Shown in pieces: positions 58,324 through 64,000 of a stretch of DNA of 64,000 nucleotides; within the stretch, counting starts at the first letter, position 1, and each line of letters begins with the position of its first letter. The position numbers and the translations under genes are program-made. Location of the stretch: NCBI RefSeq assembly GCF_003044445.1, contig NZ_POWX01000015.1, forward strand, positions 7,877-71,876. Direction: 5' to 3'. This DNA comes from Neisseria mucosa (GTDB taxonomy: Bacteria > Pseudomonadota > Gammaproteobacteria > Burkholderiales > Neisseriaceae). The notes beneath the pieces were generated by a model. It ran no database searches, was not told the DNA's origin, and worked only from the letters and a program-made list of their open reading frames with translations.

Positions 58324-59687
58324 AACCACTAGACCTAAACTTCATCTGCCAAACCCTCAACCTTACGACGCCGTCTGAAAACAAACCCGTGTCGCGCATC
58401 ATAACCGACAGCCGCGACATCCGCGCGGGCGATGTGTTTTTCGCATTGGCGGGCGAGCGGTTTGACGCGCATGATTTTGTTGAAGACGTATTGGCTGCGG
58501 GTGCGGCGGCGGTTGTGGTTTCGCGCGAAGATTGCGCTGCAATGGATGGTGCGTTGAAAGTTGATGACACGCTTGCGGCATTGCAAACGCTGGCGAAGGC
58601 TTGGCGTGGGAATGTGAACCCGTTTGTGTTCGGCATTACCGGCTCGGGCGGCAAGACGACGGTGAAGGAAATGCTGGCTGCGGTATTGCGCCGCCGTTTC
58701 GGCGATGATGCCGTTTTGGCGACCGCGGGCAATTTCAACAACCATATCGGGCTGCCGTTGACTTTGTTGAAATTAAACGAAAAACACCGCTATGCCGTGA
58801 TCGAAATGGGCATGAACCATTTCGGCGAACTGGCGGTTTTGACGCAAATCGCCAAGCCCGATGCCGCCTTGGTCAACAACGCCCTGCGCGCCCATGTCGG
58901 CTGCGGTTTTGACGGTACGCTCGATATTGCCAAGGCGAAAAGCGAGATTTATCAAGGTTTGGGCGAAGACGGATTGGCTTTGATTCCGTGCGAAGACGAA
59001 CATGCCGTCGTGTTTCAGACGACCTCCCAAGATCATCAGCAGCGGACTTTCGGCATCGATAGCGGCGATGTCCACGCGGAAAATATCGTGCTGAAACCTT
59101 TGTCGTGCGAATTTGATTTGGTGTGCGGCGACGAGCGCGCCGCCGTGTTGCTGCCCGTTCCCGGTCGCCACAATGTCCACAACGCCGCCGCTGCCGCCGC
59201 GTTGGCTTTGGCGGCTGGTTTGAGTTTGAACGATGTGGCGGAAGGTTTGAAAGGTTTCAGCAACATCAAAGGTCGTCTGAACGTCAAAGCCGGCATCAAA
59301 GGCGCGACCCTGATTGACGATACTTACAACGCGAACCCCGACAGTATGAAAGCCGCGATTGACGTGTTGGCGCGTATGCCTGCGCCGCGTATTTTCGTGA
59401 TGGGCGATATGGGCGAACTGGGCGAGGACGAAGCCGCCGCCATGCACGCCGAAGTCGGCGCGTACGCCCGCGACCAAGGCATTGAAGCGGCTTATTTTGT
59501 CGGCGACAACAGCGTCGAAGCGGCGGAAACATTTGGCGCGGACGGTTTGTGGTTCGCCGCCAAAGACCCTCTGATTCAAGTATTGAGCCACGATTTGCCC
59601 GAACGCGCCACCGTGTTGGTAAAAGGTTCGCGCTTTATGAAGATGGAAGAAGTGGTCGAGGCATTGACGAATAAAGAGGCCGTCTGA
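58320..59687 (+). CDS. murF: UDP-MurNAc-tripeptide:D-Ala-D-Ala ligase MurF
   Basis: The 455-residue Mur ligase has G-I-T-G-S-G-G-K-T-T-V-K-E-M near residue 104, N-N-H-I-G-L-P-L-T-L, and the D-D-T-Y-N-A-N-P-D-S motif. It adds D-Ala-D-Ala to complete the pentapeptide. Two in-frame uptake sequences are read as F-Q-T-T and G-R-L-N. Its TGA stop lies inside an AGGCCGTCTGAA, which also provides the next gene's ribosome-binding site. Confidence 0.97.
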   Translation: MKPLDLNFICQTLNLTTPSENKPVSRIITDSRDIRAGDVFFALAGERFDAHDFVEDVLAAGAAAVVVSREDCAAMDGALKVDDTLAALQTLAKAWRGNVNPFVFGITGSGGKTTVKEMLAAVLRRRFGDDAVLATAGNFNNHIGLPLTLLKLNEKHRYAVIEMGMNHFGELAVLTQIAKPDAALVNNALRAHVGCGFDGTLDIAKAKSEIYQGLGEDGLALIPCEDEHAVVFQTTSQDHQQRTFGIDSGDVHAENIVLKPLSCEFDLVCGDERAAVLLPVPGRHNVHNAAAAAALALAAGLSLNDVAEGLKGFSNIKGRLNVKAGIKGATLIDDTYNANPDSMKAAIDVLARMPAPRIFVMGDMGELGEDEAAAMHAEVGAYARDQGIEAAYFVGDNSVEAAETFGADGLWFAAKDPLIQVLSHDLPERATVLVKGSRFMKMEEVVEALTNKEAV

Positions 59688-59689
59688 AA

Positions 59690-60118
59690 ATGGGGCAGAA
59701 AAGAAAACGACCTATACTGTTGCAGTTTATCGTTTTAATGATAATAGTGGCAGCAGTTTTATGGCCTGCGGCAGTGTGGCTTTACATCGAAAATGTAGGA
59801 TTTGAGACAATAAGGACAGCATACGAAATCACAAGTGGACGTTTACTTTGGTTTTGGTTAGGAAATTTTTATTTGCTTGTGCAAGTGATATTGATGCTGG
59901 TTACTGCTGTTGGACTATGGAGAGGTAAGGATTGGGCGCGTAGGTTGTGGCTATTTAGTTGCATTCTGTATATCGTTTACAATACAGTCAATTATTTAAC
60001 TGTAAGTTGGGCAAGTTGGTTGTCATGGCCGGATGTTGTTATTCGTGCTGCAATTTGTTATAGCCTGTTTTGCTTACATCCCAAAGATTATTTTCAGACT
60101 CAAGAAAATAAAACTTGA
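59690..60118 (+). CDS. Small polytopic membrane protein inserted in the dcw cluster
   Basis: The 142-residue protein has four membrane helices (about residues 9-30, 50-75, 85-105, 110-128), a basic start and a short C-terminal tail. I recognise no family. Its ATG follows murF's stop by two bases, with the AGG of the DUS 59677-59688 as the only visible Shine-Dalgarno. GC content is lower than in murF. Confidence 0.65.
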   Translation: MGQKRKRPILLQFIVLMIIVAAVLWPAAVWLYIENVGFETIRTAYEITSGRLLWFWLGNFYLLVQVILMLVTAVGLWRGKDWARRLWLFSCILYIVYNTVNYLTVSWASWLSWPDVVIRAAICYSLFCLHPKDYFQTQENKT

Positions 60119-60134
60119 AAAGGCCGTCAGAAAT

Positions 60135-60308
60135 ATGAAAAAGATTTTTCTATTGGCTGGTTTGCTGATTGCTACGTTTTATGCCGGAATGAAAGTACAG
60201 GCATTTATTTATGAAGATACCTGCTTGGATTTGGGCGGCGGCAAGAATCCGGGAAATTATCCGATTTGCGTGATTGAGAAAGACGCTAACGCCGCCGCTA
60301 CTCAATAA
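60135..60308 (+). CDS. Very small exported or membrane protein
   Basis: The 57-residue protein has an N-terminal hydrophobic helix (M-K-K-I-F-L-L-A-G-L-L-I) and a short domain with two Cys (D-T-C-L-D-L-G-G-G and Y-P-I-C-V-I-E). The ATG at 60135 is preceded by AGGCCGTCAGAA, a one-base variant of the AGGCC-type uptake sequence. Longer frames starting at 60033 lie inside the previous gene. It is the last gene before mraY. Confidence 0.6.
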   Translation: MKKIFLLAGLLIATFYAGMKVQAFIYEDTCLDLGGGKNPGNYPICVIEKDANAAATQ

Positions 60309-60412
60309 TGCTGCTATCTCTCTAAACAACGGATAACGGGTTTGTCAGAAACCTGCATAGAGAGTGAACTTCAGCAGGCGCTGACTGTCATAATCTGCTT
60401 GATAATCTACAA

Positions 60413-60440
60413 AGGTCGTCTGAAATTTTTTCAGACGACC
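60413..60440 (+). repeat. Tight inverted DUS pair upstream of mraY
   Basis: AGGTCGTCTGAAATT and its complement are almost back to back, about 63 bases before the mraY ATG. It could attenuate transcription into mraY. Confidence 0.6.
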
Positions 60441-60503
60441 CCAAAACCAAACTTTAAAACGGGCGATAAGCCCAATGTAACAACAAAAACAAAAGGAAGC
60501 CCC

Positions 60504-61586
60504 ATGTTTTTATGGCTTGCACATTTCAGTAACTGGTTGTCCGGTCTGAATGTCTTTCAATACACCACATTCCGCGCCGTCATGGCGGCATTGACTGCTT
60601 TGGCGTTTTCCCTGCTGCTCGGCCCATGGACCATTCGTAAACTGACGCAATTAAAAGTCGGGCAGGCAGTGCGCACCGACGGGCCGCAAACCCACCTCAT
60701 CAAAAACGGTACGCCGACGATGGGCGGCTCGCTGATTCTGACAGCCATCACCGTGTCCACAATCTTGTGGGGCAACTGGGCGAACCCGTATATTTGGATT
60801 CTTTTGGGCGTATTGCTCGCCACGGGCGCGCTCGGTTTTTACGACGACTGGCGCAAAGTCGTTTATAAAGACCCCAACGGCGTTTCTCCCAAATTCAAAA
60901 TGGTGTGGCAGTCAAGCGTCGCCATCATCGCCGCGCTTGCCTTGTTTTACCTTGCTTCCAATAGCTCCAACAACATCCTCATCGTCCCCTTCTTCAAACA
61001 AGTCGCCTTGCCGCTGGGCGTAGTCGGCTTTGTCGTCCTGACCTATCTGACCATCGTCGGCACTTCCAACGCCGTCAACCTCACCGACGGTCTTGACGGA
61101 CTTGCCGCCTTCCCCGTCGTCCTCGTCGCCGCCGGCCTCGCCATCTTCGCCTACGCCAGCGGACACTCGCAATTCGCCCAATACCTGCAACTGCCTTATG
61201 TCGCAGGCGCGAACGAAGTCGTGATTTTCTGTACCGCCATGTGCGGCGCGTGTCTTGGATTTTTGTGGTTCAACGCCTATCCTGCGCAAGTCTTCATGGG
61301 CGACGTCGGCGCGTTGGCATTGGGTGCGGCACTCGGTACCGTTGCCGTCATCGTCCGCCAAGAGTTCGTTCTCGTCATCATGGGCGGTCTGTTCGTCGTC
61401 GAAGCCGTGTCTGTCATGCTTCAGGTCGGCTGGTACAAGAAAACCAAAAAACGCATCTTCCTGATGGCGCCTATCCACCACCACTACGAACAAAAAGGCT
61501 GGAAAGAAACCCAAGTCGTCGTCCGCTTCTGGATTATCACCATCGTCTTGGTGCTAATCGGATTGAGTACGCTGAAAATCCGTTAA
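60504..61586 (+). CDS. mraY: Phospho-MurNAc-pentapeptide transferase MraY
   Basis: The 360-residue polytopic enzyme makes lipid I from UDP-MurNAc-pentapeptide and undecaprenyl phosphate. It has G-F-Y-D-D-W with the DD pair, N-L-T-D-G-L-D-G-L-A, and the H-H-H motif in A-P-I-H-H-H-Y-E. I use the ATG at 60504 after AAGGA, which matches the usual M-F-L-W-L-A-H-F start; the frame opens at 60342. A DUS terminator follows. Confidence 0.97.
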   Translation: MFLWLAHFSNWLSGLNVFQYTTFRAVMAALTALAFSLLLGPWTIRKLTQLKVGQAVRTDGPQTHLIKNGTPTMGGSLILTAITVSTILWGNWANPYIWILLGVLLATGALGFYDDWRKVVYKDPNGVSPKFKMVWQSSVAIIAALALFYLASNSSNNILIVPFFKQVALPLGVVGFVVLTYLTIVGTSNAVNLTDGLDGLAAFPVVLVAAGLAIFAYASGHSQFAQYLQLPYVAGANEVVIFCTAMCGACLGFLWFNAYPAQVFMGDVGALALGAALGTVAVIVRQEFVLVIMGGLFVVEAVSVMLQVGWYKKTKKRIFLMAPIHHHYEQKGWKETQVVVRFWIITIVLVLIGLSTLKIR

Positions 61587-61607
61587 CTATTCGGATCAAT
61601 ATCGAAA

Positions 61608-61637
61608 AGGTCGTCTGAAACAGATTTCAGACGACCT
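61608..61637 (+). terminator. Inverted DUS pair, terminator of mraY
   Basis: AGGTCGTCTGAAAC and its complement form a short-loop hairpin 21 bases after the stop, followed by TTTTTCTTTG. Confidence 0.8.
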
Positions 61638-61751
61638 TTTTCTTTGTTTGAAAGAGAAACAGAAATCACAGGATTTGCTTTGAAGACTTGCAAAAGTATC
61701 TGTTTGAAACGATACGGTGATTGCTGTTCGGCTCTTTAGATTTAATCGGCG

Positions 61752-62411
61752 CTACTCCGCCCAAATTACCGTTTCCGACGCATCGCGGCGCGGTTTCGGG
61801 TTAATGTCGCGCACACGGTAGCCGAAGGTTGCGGCGACGGACAAGCCGTAATTTTCAGGATCGAGCAATCCGGCTTCGGCAAGGATTTTTTCCACTTCGG
61901 CATACTCTATGCCTTCGATGGCGCAAGAATCGATGCCGAGCATCGCCGCGCCGGTAAGCATATTGCCCAGCGCGATGTAGGTTTGCTTGCCTGCCCAGTC
62001 AAACAGGGCGCGTTCGTCGTTGGCGATGGGCATATCGTGGGTTTGGAAACGGCGGTAGCGTTCAAATGCGCCCGCCCTCTCTTCGGCGGTCAAACCGCGT
62101 CTGTCCATCAACTCTTCAAAAGCGGGGCTGTCGTAGCGGGCGTGTTTTCGTGCCAACAGGAAAACGACATGGCTGGCATCCGAAATGGAAGCCTGCATCC
62201 CCCAAGCGAAAGGTTTGATTTTTTCACGCAATGCCGCGTTCTGCACAACCACAAACTGCCACGGCTCACAGCCGACGGAGCTGGGCGAGAGCCGCCCGAA
62301 ATCAAGGATGGCGGCAAAATCTTTGGCACTGATTTTGCGTGCAGGGTCGTAATAGCGGACGGAAACGCGCCGTTTGAAAATTTCGAGGGCTTGTTCGCGG
62401 GTCAGTATCAT
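61752..62411 (-). CDS. Nitroreductase family NAD(P)H oxidoreductase
   Basis: The 219-residue protein has R-R-V-S-V-R-Y-Y at the FMN site, F-G-R-L-S-P-S-S-V-G-C-E-P-W-Q-F, and a C-terminal A-A-T-F-G-Y-R, the NfsB-like pattern. I use the ATG at 62411, which overlaps the upstream gene's TGA (ATGA) and has AAAGGA upstream. It is the second gene of a two-gene operon. The natural substrate is unknown. Confidence 0.88.
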   Translation of the reverse strand: MILTREQALEIFKRRVSVRYYDPARKISAKDFAAILDFGRLSPSSVGCEPWQFVVVQNAALREKIKPFAWGMQASISDASHVVFLLARKHARYDSPAFEELMDRRGLTAEERAGAFERYRRFQTHDMPIANDERALFDWAGKQTYIALGNMLTGAAMLGIDSCAIEGIEYAEVEKILAEAGLLDPENYGLSVAATFGYRVRDINPKPRRDASETVIWAE

Positions 62412-63535
62412 GATGATTCCTTTGATTGAGTATGGAAGGGGCTTCCTTTCGGACAATCAGAATGTTCAAACGTTCGCAAAGATTGCAACACCAGCGGCAG
62501 CGAAACCGTTTGACGGTTGTGTGCAGAAAGGTAGGCGGCATTAATCAGCTCCAGCGATTTTAAGCCTTCTCGCCCGCCGACAACAGGCTCGGCTTTGCCG
62601 CGCAACACATCGACAACATTCCGATAATACAGCGGATGCCCGAAACCGTACACCGACGTGGTTTCGTAATTGGCGGTTTTGACCTGTTCGTCGTAATTGC
62701 GCTCGTCGGCAAAGTTCCATTCCTGAATTTCATTCACCGCCATGCCGCCGATGCGCACCGTGCCGGTTTCGCCCAAAATGGTAATCGAGCCTTCGAGGTT
62801 TTTCGGATAAGTGCACATGGTCACTGCCATCGAACCGAGCGTGCCGTCGCGCCAACGGAGGTTCATCACGCCCGTGTCTTCGGCTTCAATTTTGCGGTGG
62901 GTTGCAATCATCGCCTGCACTTCCGCTACCGGGCCGATAAGCCATTCCATCAAATCGACGTAGTGGCTTGCCTGATTCATGAACGCGCCGCCGTCCAGCT
63001 TCCAAGTGCCGCGCCAACCGCCTCCTTGATCGTAATACGACTGCGGACGTGTCCAAAAAACATTCAAATGCACCATATAGATTTTGCCGAAGCGTTGCTC
63101 CGTGACCGCGCGTTTGAGCAGTTGCAGCGTGGCGTTCAGGCGGTTTTGTTTCACGACAAACAAGCGTTTGCCCGCTTTGTCAGCGGCTTGAACCATGCGT
63201 TCGCCGTCCGTAAAGCAGGTTGCCATCGGCTTTTCGGTGACGACGTGAAAACCGGCCTCCAACGCCTCAACAGCCTGCTCGGGATGCAAGCCGGACGGCG
63301 TGGTGATGACGATTACGTCGGCATCGGTTTCCGCCAGCATTTCCGTATAGCGGGCATAACCTTTTGCTCCGGTGCGCTTGATCGCCGCCTCAAGCGCGGC
63401 AGGATCGATGTCGCACACGGCAACGAGTTCGCAATCTTCTTGCAATACTTCAAACGAGCCGAAATGATTGTTGGAAATACGGCCGCAACCGACTAAGGCG
63501 AATTTGATTTTGCGATCGGAGATAAATTCAGACAT
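62408..63535 (-). CDS. WlbA/WbpB-like Gfo/Idh/MocA sugar-nucleotide dehydrogenase
   Basis: The 375-residue protein has a Rossmann start (F-A-L-V-G-C-G-R-I-S-N-N-H), the E-K-P-M-A motif with the catalytic Lys, and W-K-L-D-G-G-A-F-M-N-Q-A-S-H-Y-V-D with the paired His. This is close to WlbA/WbpB, which oxidise C3 of UDP-GlcNAcA for di-N-acetylated uronic acids in surface glycans. No other gene of that pathway is in the window. The frame opens at 63613; I use the ATG at 63535, which is preceded by a DUS-like sequence. A transposase lies upstream on the opposite strand. Confidence 0.85.
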   Translation of the reverse strand: MSEFISDRKIKFALVGCGRISNNHFGSFEVLQEDCELVAVCDIDPAALEAAIKRTGAKGYARYTEMLAETDADVIVITTPSGLHPEQAVEALEAGFHVVTEKPMATCFTDGERMVQAADKAGKRLFVVKQNRLNATLQLLKRAVTEQRFGKIYMVHLNVFWTRPQSYYDQGGGWRGTWKLDGGAFMNQASHYVDLMEWLIGPVAEVQAMIATHRKIEAEDTGVMNLRWRDGTLGSMAVTMCTYPKNLEGSITILGETGTVRIGGMAVNEIQEWNFADERNYDEQVKTANYETTSVYGFGHPLYYRNVVDVLRGKAEPVVGGREGLKSLELINAAYLSAHNRQTVSLPLVLQSLRTFEHSDCPKGSPFHTQSKESS

Positions 63536-63615
63536 TTTCAGACGATGTAACAGAAAAAACGAGGGTAAATTATAGTGAAATTTTTGTGAAACGGTATAGA
63601 TGGAAAAGTGCAAAG

Positions 63616-63655
63616 AGGCCTTCTGAAAATCTGATTTTGACTTTTCAGACGACCT
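63616..63655. repeat. Degenerate inverted DUS pair
   Basis: AGGCCTTCTGAAAA at the left pairs imperfectly with TTTTCAGACGACCT, followed by TTTGTG. It lies between the WlbA-like gene and the transposase. Confidence 0.55.
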
Positions 63656-63716
63656 TTTGTGTTAGGTTTGTCTCTCTTAGCGTGTTTGTCGACGTAAGTA
63701 ACAAAATGGAGGCTAA

Positions 63717-64000
63717 AAATCCCCGCAATCCTTATCCTATAAGGCTTTAAAAGAGGTCAAAGGCTTTGAATACAAAAAATGCCCTTTTTGCGACTCAAAA
63801 CAAGTCAAAAGGAACGGCTGCCGAAACGGCAAACAACGCTACAAATGCCATGCTTGCGGCAGACAGTTTGATGGCGGCAGACGGCTTAATCCGCAGGAAA
63901 TATGGCAGGCATACAGCGAAGGCAAACAGACCGCCGCACAGCTTGCCAAAACTTACGGATGCAGTCGGCAGACTATTCTGAGGCATCTCAAAAAAGTTCA
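63717..64000 (+). mobile_element. Insertion-sequence transposase, N-terminal part, runs off the edge
   Basis: A plus-strand frame open from 63717 to the edge encodes a zinc finger (C-P-F-C then C-H-A-C-G-R-Q-F) and a helix-turn-helix (T-A-A-Q-L-A-K-T-Y-G-C-S-R-Q-T-I-L-R-H-L), the N-terminus of an IS transposase. No ATG starts this frame in the visible part; an ATG at 63706 is in another frame, so a frameshift, non-standard start or degenerate copy is possible. The IS family cannot be told from this piece. Confidence 0.7.

Noticed and set aside
63766..63981. Plus-strand frame of 71 codons at the right edge starting M-N-T-K-N-A-L
   Set aside because: Another frame over the same bases encodes a zinc finger and helix-turn-helix of a transposase, a far better match.

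Overview
The window is a stretch of a commensal Neisseria chromosome. The clearest evidence is the DNA uptake sequence AGGTCGTCTGAA, present in dozens of copies, often as inverted pairs behind genes. To my knowledge this dialect belongs to the N. mucosa / N. sicca / N. macacae group, whereas the meningococcus and gonococcus use ATGCCGTCTGAA. Correia repeats, dRS3 repeats, a neisserial-type division/cell-wall cluster and many neisserial proteins agree. There are no rRNA genes, CRISPR arrays or prophages.

Layout. 1-9.3 kb is core: the end of amgK, mqo, an acetyltransferase, 5-formyl-THF cyclo-ligase, then rpsB-tsf-pyrH and mnmG. 9.6-11.1 kb carries an accessory KAP-family P-loop NTPase between mnmG and tRNA-Thr. 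11.5-15.6 kb has argA, a zinc-ribbon membrane protein, pyrE, a Bax-inhibitor-1 protein and coaD. 16.0-18.1 kb is a TonB-dependent siderophore receptor with a strong Fur box, bracketed by two Correia elements in opposite orientation. 18.4-33.5 kb holds a thioesterase/thiol-disulfide operon, an ArnT-like glycosyltransferase, rpmE, cysS, obgE, a lipoprotein DsbA, murJ, a family 2 glycosyltransferase, a CinA-like protein, argG and small membrane proteins. 33.7-36.0 kb encodes a Slam (DUF560) outer-membrane translocator and a cysteine-free secreted protein that looks like its substrate. 36.5-40.1 kb has tRNA-Phe, yggX, a nitroreductase, DoxX, a LysR regulator and pseudoazurin. 40.3-45.2 kb is an iron-siderophore ABC operon with two substrate-binding proteins and a repeat array inside it. 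45.5-48.9 kb has an ATP-grasp protein, a HAD phosphatase, pyrD and an orphan Imm42-like immunity gene beside a transposase scar. 49.4-50.9 kb has two tRNAs and a MidA-type methyltransferase. 51.2-61.6 kb is the dcw cluster (mraZ, rsmH, ftsL, ftsI/penA, murE, murF, mraY) with five extra genes. 61.7-64.0 kb has a nitroreductase, a WlbA-like dehydrogenase and a transposase running off the end.

How parts work together. The receptor, the ABC importer and probably the Slam pair form an iron or haem acquisition theme. Nucleotide synthesis (pyrH, pyrE, pyrD) and arginine synthesis (argA, argG) are scattered, as is usual in Neisseria. Genes from mraZ to mraY supply lipid II synthesis and septal transpeptidation; murJ lies elsewhere. 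The points most worth a second look are the ftsI allele, which carries several but not all residues of cephalosporin-resistance mosaic penA alleles; the Slam/substrate pair separated by an intrinsic terminator; uptake sequences that sit directly on start codons; and the repeat array inside the siderophore operon.
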